Of a stretch of DNA of 6,141 nt, positions 1 through 5,658 are shown in pieces. The stretch's first letter is position 1; each line of letters begins with the position of its first letter. The notes under the pieces are model-generated. The model saw only the letters and a list, made by a program, of their open reading frames with translations. It did no database searches and was not told the DNA's origin. Both the position numbers and the translations under genes were made by a program. The DNA comes from an uncultured Prevotella sp. (GTDB taxonomy: Bacteria > Bacteroidota > Bacteroidia > Bacteroidales > Bacteroidaceae), in the NCBI GenBank assembly GCA_938023885.1, contig CALJCU010000173.1, positions 1 to 6,141 of the forward strand, in the 5' to 3' direction.

Positions 1-333
1 AGAAAGTACACTTTACCTGATGTCGTAATAGAAAGTTTAATATTTACGGTTTGGTTGTATTTGGTAATATATTTTTCCCACAAATTTCTCATACCAATGA
101 GTGGCTTTGTTGATTCCGTTTACGATTTAATATTAGGTAGTTCTAGGAATCATGTTCTGTTTGCGTATGTTAGATTAATTGCCTATTCATTAGGCTTAAT
201 CCCAATGGTTGTCTTTGGGCTAATCTGGAAATGGACTTTACGCAACTCTGCATTGAAAAAATATACTCGATTTAAGACATACTTAAGGAATGCTATTTTA
301 TACACCCTATGGCACATTTCATCCAAAAAGTGA
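1..333 (+). CDS. Membrane protein, C-terminal part (gene enters from left edge)
   Basis: The frame is open from the first base of the window to a TGA at 331-333, giving about 110 residues with no start inside the window, so this is the 3' part of a gene. Two hydrophobic segments are visible, one ending in VWLYLVIYF (about residues 12-30 of the visible part) and one containing LGLIPMVVFGLIW. A basic, likely cytoplasmic tail follows (RNSALKKYTRFKTY) and the protein ends WHISSKK. Function is not recognised. The order of membrane helices followed by a basic stretch and then an aromatic segment is loosely like the first half of DUF6338-type proteins. If so, the soluble C-terminal half is missing and the gene is truncated at 333, but I hold this weakly. 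It is clearly more AT-rich than the genes at 600-3900, which hints at transferred DNA. It converges on the DUF4160 remnant 15 bases away. Confidence 0.6.
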   Translation, partial: RKYTLPDVVIESLIFTVWLYLVIYFSHKFLIPMSGFVDSVYDLILGSSRNHVLFAYVRLIAYSLGLIPMVVFGLIWKWTLRNSALKKYTRFKTYLRNAILYTLWHISSKK

Positions 334-347
334 AAATATCGTTTATA

Positions 348-395
348 TTATGTGCCGTAAAATCGCATTCCAAACATCCTCAATATCTCCGGCAT
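348..395 (-). pseudogene. Truncated DUF4160 gene: only the first 15 codons remain
   Basis: On the minus strand an ATG at 393-395 opens MPEILRMFGMRFYGT followed by TAA at 348-350. The sequence MPEILRMFGMRF is the characteristic start of Bacteroidetes DUF4160 proteins, which normally continue with an aromatic run and a (N/D)(E/D)HxPxHxHV motif and are about 80-100 residues long. None of that follows in any frame. DUF4160 proteins are usually encoded beside DUF2442 in small toxin-antitoxin-like pairs; no partner remains here. The promoter at 419-450 and an A-rich leader of about 17 nt are intact, so the remnant may still be transcribed leftward into the antisense of the 1-333 gene. The break point lies around 340-360. 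The family call rests on about 12 residues recognised by eye. Confidence 0.6.
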
Positions 396-418
396 ATCGA
401 TTCGTTTTTGTTTTTGTG

Positions 419-450
419 CAAATATAACCATTAAAATTGTCATAACCAAA
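419..450 (-). promoter_or_regulatory. Bacteroidetes-type promoter of the DUF4160 remnant
   Basis: Read on the minus strand there is TTTG (447-450), 20 bases, then TATATTTG (419-426), a full match to the Bacteroidetes TTTG / TAnnTTTG promoter. Transcription would start near 412, about 17 nt before the ATG at 395. Confidence 0.6.
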
Positions 451-486
451 AGATTAACCCATTTTTTCATCATGGCGTTGTTATAT

Positions 487-543
487 TTTTCCATCTATTT
501 TTCCATCTCGCCTCATATGTGTTACGTTTCCGCCTCATATGTG
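487..543. repeat. Two tandem direct-repeat pairs upstream of the 563 gene
   Basis: CGCCTCATATGTG occurs at 509-521 and again at 531-543, a 22-bp period or about two helical turns. Each copy holds a CATATG palindrome. Just upstream, TTTTCCATCT occurs at 487-496 and 499-508 with a 12-bp period. The block ends 20 bases before the first possible start codon of the downstream gene. No perfect TAnnTTTG box lies here; TACGTTTC (523-530) is one mismatch away and falls between the two 13-mers. A binding site for a dimeric activator or repressor is possible but unproven. Confidence 0.5.
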
Positions 544-562
544 ACGCGATTTTTAAAAACTC

Positions 563-1744
563 ATGATGTATCTTCCAAAGATGAACAAAACAATAAAGCG
601 ATGGCTGATAGTAGCCGGCATAATAGTCGTCCTCGTGCTGATAAAGATAGCATGGGTGACGATAGCGATGACGGGAATGGGATCAGTCGACGGAGAAAAG
701 AACGGAATACTCAAAAGGCGGGACTACCTCAGCTGGCATCTGATTACAGAGCCTAAGAATGTGATTGATGCGATGCCATCAAGCATTGGCAGGCAGTTTC
801 AGGGTGAATGGGCTCTCTATTCTTGCTCCATGTTTGCCGAAGCCCTTGCTAACATCTCTGTGATCTATCCGGAGGAGAAGAAGCGGTGCGCGAAAGAAAT
901 TGATTCGCTCGTCAAGATAGTGCTCTCACCGGAGTTGAGAGAATACGACAAGCAACGCTGGAAAAATGATCCCTTGGATGACATGTCTGGCGACAGTCAC
1001 ATATCCTATCTCAGCCATCTTGCCTGGATGATCAGCAACTATGAGCGGGTAAGCAATGACAAGAAATATGAAGGCCTATACAAAGATCTTTGTCATGACA
1101 TGAATTCGAAGATTCTCAACAGCAAGAATCTGAATGTTCAGACCTATCCCGATGAAAACATCTATATCCCCGATATGCTGGTGGCTATTGTAGCTCTGTA
1201 TAACTTCTCACTGACGCACAATGGTCAGTACGGCGATACTGTGGACAAATGGATAGGCAGGGCCAAGGCAAAGTGGCTGGATAGAAAGACAGGTATCATC
1301 ATATCACTCTTGGATGAAGACGGCAATTTGCCGGCAGAAACTACTGTCAAAGGGTCCTATGCCGCCCTCAGTTGTTACTATCTCGGACTGATCGACCACG
1401 ATTTCGGGATAGAGCAATATCAACGAATCAAGAGGTACATGCTAAAAGACAGTCCCGTTACAGGCTTGAAAGAATATATCAACCGCTCACCTCTATTTTG
1501 GTCAGATGTTGATGCCGGACCAATCTTGTTAGGATTAAGTCCGTCGGGCACAGCTTTCATGACCGGCTGTGCAATCCTGTATAATGATCAGCAACTAAGG
1601 AAAAGCCTCCTGAAGACTGCCGAGATAGCCGGTACCACGATTACCTGGAATGGGAAGAGTCATTATTTCCTTGCCGACTTCGCCCTTGTCGGTGAAGCCA
1701 TCATGCTTGCCATGAGAACGTCAATCAGTCATCCTCATCGCTGA
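563..1744 (+). CDS. Membrane-anchored all-helical protein, possibly alpha/alpha-toroid (linalool dehydratase/isomerase-like)
   Basis: A 393-residue protein with a basic N-terminus (KTIKRW), one transmembrane helix at about residues 15-36, then a soluble domain of about 350 residues that should lie in the periplasm. ATGs at 563, 566 and 581 are all possible. The third (MNKTIKRW) gives the most typical N-terminus, but no clear ribosome binding site decides. The soluble part is rich in amphipathic helices with conserved-looking motifs: SHISYLSHLAWMISNY (145-160), QTYPDENIYIPDML (193-206), GSYAALSCYYLGL (264-276) and DAGPILLGLSPSGTAF (317-332). This spacing resembles alpha/alpha-toroid proteins of the linalool dehydratase/isomerase-like group, in which such motifs line a central cavity. 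I recall the resemblance but cannot test it, and no reaction should be assumed. Its last 20 bases overlap the end of ftsZ on the other strand. An uncharacterised Bacteroidales protein is the safe call. Confidence 0.8.
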   Translation: MMYLPKMNKTIKRWLIVAGIIVVLVLIKIAWVTIAMTGMGSVDGEKNGILKRRDYLSWHLITEPKNVIDAMPSSIGRQFQGEWALYSCSMFAEALANISVIYPEEKKRCAKEIDSLVKIVLSPELREYDKQRWKNDPLDDMSGDSHISYLSHLAWMISNYERVSNDKKYEGLYKDLCHDMNSKILNSKNLNVQTYPDENIYIPDMLVAIVALYNFSLTHNGQYGDTVDKWIGRAKAKWLDRKTGIIISLLDEDGNLPAETTVKGSYAALSCYYLGLIDHDFGIEQYQRIKRYMLKDSPVTGLKEYINRSPLFWSDVDAGPILLGLSPSGTAFMTGCAILYNDQQLRKSLLKTAEIAGTTITWNGKSHYFLADFALVGEAIMLAMRTSISHPHR

Positions 1745-3158
1745 CGAACTTGCCGAGGTTCTTAGCCAAGCGGTCCTTCATTCGCTCGAGGAAGGTTGGC
1801 TTATGATGAAGCTCGGTTTTTGGCTTGGGCTCTTCTTTCGGAACTTTATCGTGGTGTCCTTCTATTGTGCCGGCTTCTTCTTTTTCTTCTATTTCCTGTA
1901 CCTTTTCTTTTTTGGCAATATTTACTTCAACAGGCGTATCGGTTGCCATATCATTAACCCCAGCCGTTGGCTCTTCGACTGCAGGCTCCTTAACTGTTTG
2001 TTCTGGAACGACATTTTCCTCTATCTTCCCTACGGGTTCGGCTTTTTCAACCTGCTCTTTGATTGGCTTAGGCCTCAAAACATCTATAGGCTCACGGTAC
2101 AGTTTGGAGATGATCTTGTCATAATAGTCATCAGTCTGATTCTCACCCGGCTGTTCAGCGGGCAGGAAACGGTTGTCGAGACCTGTGGCAAGAATGATGA
2201 CCTTGGCATCCTCTCCTAACGTGTTATCGTCGGATGTACCCCAGATGACATTAATATCGGGATTGAGCTCATACATGAATGAGTCGACCTCACGCATCTC
2301 ACTGACAAAGAGCGGAGCATCGTCGCTCGTATAGATATTGAACAGGATATTCTTTGCCTTTGTGATGTCGCTACCATATAGCAACGGCGACTCAAGGGCA
2401 TTGACAATAGCCTTCTCTACACGGCGCTCGCCCTTAGCCCGGCCGATAGCCATGATAGCTCCACCACCATTGCGCATCGTCGTCTCGACATCGCGGAAGT
2501 CAAGATTGATATTGCCTTCCAAAGTAATGAGTTCGGAGATACTCTTAGCCGCATTGCAGAGGATCTGATCAGCCGACTTGAATGCATCCTTGAGGGGAAT
2601 CTTCGAATCGGAATAGATGTCGCAGATGCTCTCGTTGTTGATGATAAGCAGGGAGTCGACGTTTTTCCGCATCTCCTCCACACCTTTGAGCGCCTTGATA
2701 ATCTTGTTCTTCTTCTCGAAGAAGAACGGTATTGTCACAATTCCAATAGTAAGGATGCCCATACTGTGGGCAACTCCGGCAATGATAGGCGCAGCACCGG
2801 TACCCGTACCACCACCCATGCCGGCAGTGATGAAGCACATCTTTGTATTGTCACTAAACAGTTTCTTTACCTGTTCCTTCGTGTTGATAGCTTCCTGCTT
2901 GCCACGCTCAGGATCAGCGCCGGCACCGAGACCACTCTCTCCGAGCAGCAGTTTAGTAGGGATGGGAGAGTTGGCCAGCGCCTGACTGTCGGTATTGCAG
3001 ACGGCGAAGGAGACATTCGCTATGCCCTCCTCATACATGTTCTTCACGGCATTGCAGCCACCACCACCGACACCGACGACTTTGATAATCTGTTTCGACG
3101 TGTCTTCAATGGGGCCGAAATCCAATATTGTTGAGACTTTCTGTTCCTTGTTGTCCAT
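1725..3158 (-). CDS. ftsZ: Cell division protein FtsZ
   Basis: A 477-residue tubulin-like GTPase that polymerises at midcell to form the Z-ring. The nucleotide-binding half has the glycine loop VGGGGCNAV (29-38), the tubulin signature GGGTGTG (115-121) and the TIPFFFEKK segment with Glu148. The catalytic T7 loop is NLDFRD (218-223), with the Asp residues needed to hydrolyse GTP of the next subunit. The core ends near residue 330. A linker of about 120 residues follows, rich in Pro, Glu, Lys and Val and probably disordered. The protein ends in a basic amphipathic helix (PTFLERMKDRLAKNLGKF, 454-471) and an acidic tip, DEDD. It is longer than the usual 380-400 residues of model bacteria but normal for Bacteroidetes, which carry long linkers. 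The ATG at 3156-3158 follows a clear promoter by about 14 nt. ftsA and ftsQ are not upstream; the neighbour there is a divergent hypothetical gene. It could be the only ftsZ or a second copy. Identity as FtsZ is secure. Confidence 0.97.
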   Translation of the reverse strand: MDNKEQKVSTILDFGPIEDTSKQIIKVVGVGGGGCNAVKNMYEEGIANVSFAVCNTDSQALANSPIPTKLLLGESGLGAGADPERGKQEAINTKEQVKKLFSDNTKMCFITAGMGGGTGTGAAPIIAGVAHSMGILTIGIVTIPFFFEKKNKIIKALKGVEEMRKNVDSLLIINNESICDIYSDSKIPLKDAFKSADQILCNAAKSISELITLEGNINLDFRDVETTMRNGGGAIMAIGRAKGERRVEKAIVNALESPLLYGSDITKAKNILFNIYTSDDAPLFVSEMREVDSFMYELNPDINVIWGTSDDNTLGEDAKVIILATGLDNRFLPAEQPGENQTDDYYDKIISKLYREPIDVLRPKPIKEQVEKAEPVGKIEENVVPEQTVKEPAVEEPTAGVNDMATDTPVEVNIAKKEKVQEIEEKEEAGTIEGHHDKVPKEEPKPKTELHHKPTFLERMKDRLAKNLGKFVSDEDD

Positions 3159-3178
3159 AGCTTATTTTTATTTGTGAG

Positions 3179-3209
3179 CAAAAGTAATGAATGATAGAAA
3201 AACGAGCAA
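3179..3209 (-). promoter_or_regulatory. Promoter of ftsZ
   Basis: On the minus strand TTG (3207-3209), 20 bases, then TACTTTTG (3179-3186) match the Bacteroidetes promoter. The start point should fall near 3173, leaving a leader of about 15 nt that is A/T-rich with no strong Shine-Dalgarno sequence. This shows ftsZ can be transcribed on its own rather than only by read-through from a division operon. Confidence 0.65.
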
Positions 3210-3259
3210 GAAAATATTCGCCGCAAGGCTTGCAGCCAACAATTTTTATGGATAGGGAA

Positions 3260-3289
3260 TTGTTTTGAGAAGGTTAATCATTAACTTTG
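3260..3289 (+). promoter_or_regulatory. Promoter of the 3299 gene, giving a nearly leaderless mRNA
   Basis: TTG (3260-3262), 19 bases, then TAACTTTG (3282-3289) form a good Bacteroidetes promoter. Transcription should begin about 3293-3297, only 2-6 nt before the ATG at 3299. The in-frame TTG at 3287 lies inside the promoter box and therefore is very unlikely to be the start codon. Confidence 0.6.
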
Positions 3290-3298
3290 TACCACACA

Positions 3299-3892
3299 AT
3301 GGAAAACGAAGTAAACGATAATGAGGCGCTTGACAAGGCGAGACAGATTCGTCAGCTTGTCAATGACCTGCAGATGATGGGCAGGAATGATCTTTTGCTG
3401 CGGGCTATCACTGTGCCAGTCCTTGAGGAGCTGCGCACAGAGGCGGCACGTGGCACGCTCAGTAAGCTCATCATCACGAAGGACTATCGTTTCATCCTTG
3501 CCAGCGGCAATAAGGAGGTACAACTCAACCCTATTCACCGTGCAGTATATCTGCTGTTTCTTAATCATTCCGAAGGCATTGAGTTCAAGCGGATGGCGGA
3601 CTACCGTGATGAGCTCCTCGCCATCTACCGTAAAGTCTCACCGCAGACTGACAGCGACAAGGCCATAGAGACCGTCAACCGCCTGAACAATCCTTTGGAC
3701 AATGCGCTCAACGAGAAATGCTCCCGGATAAAGTCCGCCTTCTGTGCGCTGATGGATGACTATTCCGCCAGCTATTACATCATCGACAGTCAGGCGCAGC
3801 AGATGGTAGCCGACTCACCTCGCAAGTGGTTTCGGAGGCTCAAGGCCATCAGGCTACCCCGAGAACTGGTAATCTTCGAAGGATGCAGATGA
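3299..3892 (+). CDS. Conserved hypothetical protein of Bacteroidales, possible winged-helix segment
   Basis: A 197-residue soluble protein with no signal peptide or membrane helix. I set the start at the ATG at 3299 because the upstream in-frame TTG (3287) is part of the promoter. Predicted features by eye are an acidic helical N-terminus (1-50), a short beta-like stretch (SKLIITKDYRFILASG, 55-70), and then a central region LNPIHRAVYLLFLNHSEGIE (77-96) followed by a charged helix containing ELLAIYRKV. This central region has the look of a small winged-helix or effector-linked DNA-binding domain. The conserved-looking blocks NPLDNALNEKCSRIKSAF (131-148) and SPRKWFRRLK (173-182) follow, ending in LPRELVIFE. 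I recognise the general type as a Bacteroidales-restricted hypothetical protein with no assigned role. It is divergent from ftsZ (140 bp between start codons) and convergent with the interrupted DUF4325 gene. A regulatory role is a guess. Confidence 0.85.
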   Translation: MENEVNDNEALDKARQIRQLVNDLQMMGRNDLLLRAITVPVLEELRTEAARGTLSKLIITKDYRFILASGNKEVQLNPIHRAVYLLFLNHSEGIEFKRMADYRDELLAIYRKVSPQTDSDKAIETVNRLNNPLDNALNEKCSRIKSAFCALMDDYSASYYIIDSQAQQMVADSPRKWFRRLKAIRLPRELVIFEGCR

Positions 3893-3944
3893 ATAGACTG
3901 AGCCCTCTTTACTAAAACCTTTAAGCAGGGTTACCCCCTCTGGC

Positions 3945-4275
3945 TCACAACGAAGAGTTGAGATAGCGGGAGAGGTCAGTCATATTGTCAAAGCGGAGCA
4001 TGATAGCCCCATTATCTTCATGATTACGAGGTTTACTTCTGCCATCCCATACTGCATGAAACATATTCTCAATAATGCTGTTAGCATTGATCAGCTTATA
4101 TTTCCGCGTGCCTAACTGAGAAATCAGTGAAAGATCGTGAGAGGAAATCTACTCCCGAGAAGTCTAAGGTTACAGTATCATCTGCTGACAAAGAGATTAG
4201 ATTAAGTTTGTTAGCATTCACTCTTGAACGACCTTGCGAACCGATATTGTCATATACTTTTATTACCTTTTCCAT
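3945..4275 (-). pseudogene. DUF4325 STAS-like protein gene, interrupted by a frameshift
   Basis: The ATG at 4273-4275 opens a 59-residue reading frame ending at 4096. It contains VYDNIGSQGRSRV (8-20) and VTLDFSGVDFLSRSFTD (35-51), the hallmark of the STAS-like DUF4325 family (LDFxGVxxxSxSFxDE). After SFTD the frame loses the family pattern (FSVRHAEI, stop). Shifting by one base near 4115-4125, the sequence continues for 58 residues to a TGA at 3945-3947, with LGTRKYKLINANSIIENMF and a tail LRFDNMTDLSRYL that fit the second half of the family. Joined, the protein would be about 110 residues, the normal size. The net change equals one extra base or two (or five) missing bases. The gene lies 22 nt behind the ATPase gene in the same operon. 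DUF4325 proteins are commonly encoded next to such ATPases, and the partner relation is presumed to be like anti-anti-sigma factor and anti-sigma kinase. A sequencing error is the main alternative. Confidence 0.7.
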
Positions 4276-4297
4276 AATATTCTTTTTTGCGTTCTTT

Positions 4298-5197
4298 TTA
4301 TTCCAAATAATCTGTATACACAAAACCTTCTGGCGCTACTCTAGGCATCTTCAAGATGATCATCGTTCCTTGCCACTCAATATTATTTGGGAGCTCAAGG
4401 AAAGTGCCTTTACTATTGGGCACCGTTAACTGAAGTGCACTACCTGACATTACATAGAATTCTCCACCAAGGCCATTGACAAGCATCTTTCTAGATGTTG
4501 ATATTCCGAAGCCACGGTTCTCGGCATTTGGAAGATTCTTCGTAGAATAGCCTTCATTTGCTATCTTCAAAGCCTCTGCATCACTGTCGCCTATTTTGTC
4601 AGCATATTTATCTGCCTTAACATAACTACTAAAGATGCCAATTCCTTTGTCTGCTATACAAATGAAGATAGAGTCTTCGCCTTTATCAAATTGAAAGAAG
4701 ATATAGGCCTCTTTTGTGTCAGCATGCTGATATACATTGCAGATCAATTCACCCAACATGTACGACAAAGGAGTCGTAATTCCCTTACCTAGACATTGCT
4801 TGATTATCAGATGCTGCAGATCTTGCTGTATAACGTCATTGATTGCATCAAAACTACAAATAGGAAAAAACGGTTTTGCTGAATATCCTTCTTTGATATC
4901 ACTAATATTATCAGAGTCCACATGGCAGACCTTATCAAAGCATATGTCATTCAAATAGGTCTCTATTTTCTTATTCCTATTAATAGATTCTATAAGCTTA
5001 GTCGTTGCATTTTTATAAAATGCAAGACAAGCAGCCAACACTGGATGAATGCTTGCTACATTACTAAAATCCCAAACAACATCACTACTCTCCAATGCCT
5101 CAGTTGCACTGGAGATTACAAAAAAGTTGTTGAAGATACTACCTAATGGAGCCTCCATAGAAGTTGAAGGAATCAAGATAATGTTGCTGTATGCCAT
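4298..5197 (-). CDS. STAS-like plus GHKL (HATPase_c) ATP-binding protein
   Basis: A 299-residue cytoplasmic protein from the ATG at 5195-5197. The in-frame TTG at 5218 is rejected because it lies in the promoter box. Residues about 38-65 (DVVWDFSNVASIHPVLAACL) have the strand-helix pattern of a STAS domain. Residues about 140-285 form a complete GHKL ATP-binding fold: N-box E150-x3-N154-x3-H158 (LGELICNVYQHAD), G1 box D183-K-G-I-G, G2 box NRGFGIS (227-233) and a final GT pair (277-278) before LKMP. There is no phosphoacceptor histidine (DHp) domain, so it is not a classical sensor kinase; it resembles anti-sigma/serine-kinase-like ATPases. The STK motif (EGYSTKNLPNAENRGFG) and the segment GLGGEFYVMSG are typical of ATPases paired with DUF4325. 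The next gene, 22 nt downstream, is such a DUF4325 protein, though frameshifted. Expected role is regulated protein-protein switching; the target is unknown. Confidence 0.85.
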   Translation of the reverse strand: MAYSNIILIPSTSMEAPLGSIFNNFFVISSATEALESSDVVWDFSNVASIHPVLAACLAFYKNATTKLIESINRNKKIETYLNDICFDKVCHVDSDNISDIKEGYSAKPFFPICSFDAINDVIQQDLQHLIIKQCLGKGITTPLSYMLGELICNVYQHADTKEAYIFFQFDKGEDSIFICIADKGIGIFSSYVKADKYADKIGDSDAEALKIANEGYSTKNLPNAENRGFGISTSRKMLVNGLGGEFYVMSGSALQLTVPNSKGTFLELPNNIEWQGTMIILKMPRVAPEGFVYTDYLE

Positions 5198-5215
5198 AAT
5201 CTGTGTTCTTTGGTG

Positions 5216-5244
5216 CAAATATAATGAAAGTTTTTCAATCGCAA
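5216..5244 (-). promoter_or_regulatory. Promoter of the ATPase/DUF4325 operon
   Basis: On the minus strand TTG (5242-5244), 18 bases, then TATATTTG (5216-5223). Start point expected near 5210, about 13 nt before the ATG at 5197. The spacing is one or two bases shorter than in the other promoters of this window. Confidence 0.55.
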
Positions 5245-5253
5245 CGATAATTT

Positions 5254-5265
5254 GAAGAAAACTTC
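5254..5265. promoter_or_regulatory. Small inverted repeat between divergent promoters
   Basis: GAAG-AAAA-CTTC lies in the 29 bases separating the two divergent -33 elements (5242-5244 on minus, 5274-5276 on plus). Its position would let one bound protein act on both promoters. The short arms could arise by chance, so this is only a candidate operator. Confidence 0.3.
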
Positions 5266-5273
5266 GTGATTTG

Positions 5274-5304
5274 TTGCTAATCTAAAATCTTTATCGTACC
5301 TTTG
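5274..5304 (+). promoter_or_regulatory. Promoter of the 57-residue gene / XRE operon
   Basis: TTG (5274-5276), 20 bases, TACCTTTG (5297-5304): a full Bacteroidetes promoter match. The start point would be near 5309, giving an unusually long leader of about 160 nt. An inverted repeat CTTTATC (5289-5295) / GATAAAG (5331-5337) flanks the TAnnTTTG box. Confidence 0.6.
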
Positions 5305-5308
5305 CTAC

Positions 5309-5469
5309 CAACAATAGGAAACCGAAGGAAGATAAAGGAAAAACAACTTTTTGTTACTATTTCGTTACTTCTACCATTCCTATTACATCGTAAAAAGCTC
5401 ATAGTTAGGCATTTAATTGATCTTGTAGACTTTTAGACCACCAAGTATTTCTGCAAGACCAATTTTGAC
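5309..5469 (+). promoter_or_regulatory. Long leader with nested inverted repeats
   Basis: No ATG occurs in this stretch, so it does not hold an obvious leader peptide. AATAGGAA (5313-5320) pairs perfectly with TTCCTATT (5377-5384). Between them AACAA-CTTT-TTGTT (5342-5355) forms a small hairpin. GTTACT is repeated with an 11-bp period (5353-5358, 5364-5369). This may be a structured mRNA leader or a set of protein-binding sites. I do not recognise any known riboswitch. Confidence 0.35.
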
Positions 5470-5643
5470 ATGAAGAAGATAAGTGCCGAGGAGGAGAAAT
5501 ACGAGGAGATACCGGCTTTGTATGATTTCGGCGATGACCGAAACATGGAGGTCATCCTAAGCCGTAACTTCAACGTCATAGAGTCTGACATCAAGGCCAT
5601 GATTGCCGAGCTTCTGCAAAAGGGTAAGGAGGTTCGTCTGTAA
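5470..5643 (+). CDS. Small acidic protein of 57 residues, unknown function
   Basis: ATG at 5470 to TAA at 5641-5643 encodes 57 residues starting MKKISAEEEKYEEIPALY and ending LLQKGKEVRL. The first 25 residues are strongly acidic (EEEKYEE, DFGDD). The rest can form a helix (ESDIKAMIAELLQKG, 38-52). The upstream frame is open back to a TAG at 5434 but has no other start codon, so the ATG is fixed. Codon use is GC-richer than the flanking leader and like that of the next gene, which starts 15 nt downstream, so the two form an operon. A short protein directly before an XRE-type regulator suggests a regulator accessory or a toxin-antitoxin-like pair, but I do not recognise the family. Confidence 0.65.
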   Translation: MKKISAEEEKYEEIPALYDFGDDRNMEVILSRNFNVIESDIKAMIAELLQKGKEVRL

Positions 5644-5658
5644 AGGGAACTTATATTT

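Noticed and set aside
472..756. A 94-residue frame overlapping the start of the 563 gene
   Set aside because: It is in another frame of a gene with a clear membrane anchor and long coding signal, and its C-terminal half is an Arg/Asp/Ser-rich shadow.
1315..1340. CGGCAA-TTTGCCG hairpin inside the 563 gene as an ftsZ terminator
   Set aside because: It is almost 400 bases past the ftsZ stop, inside coding sequence, and lacks a T-tract.
1803..3134. Several open frames on the plus strand, the longest at 1803-2219, 2617-2985 and 2766-3134
   Set aside because: They are antisense to ftsZ, whose protein is unmistakable. Their translations are low-complexity (runs of Phe, Ser, Thr) and show no family pattern.
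3899..3947. TGAGCC ... GGCTCA inverted repeat between the convergent 3299 gene and DUF4325 gene, as a shared terminator
   Set aside because: The arms are only 6 bp with a loop of about 37 bases and no clean T-tract on either side, and one arm overlaps the DUF4325 stop.
4110..4125. Programmed +1 frameshift in the DUF4325 gene
   Set aside because: No stop codon, rare codon or slippery sequence sits at the shift point, and the short frame runs on for several codons, so mutation or sequencing error is more likely.
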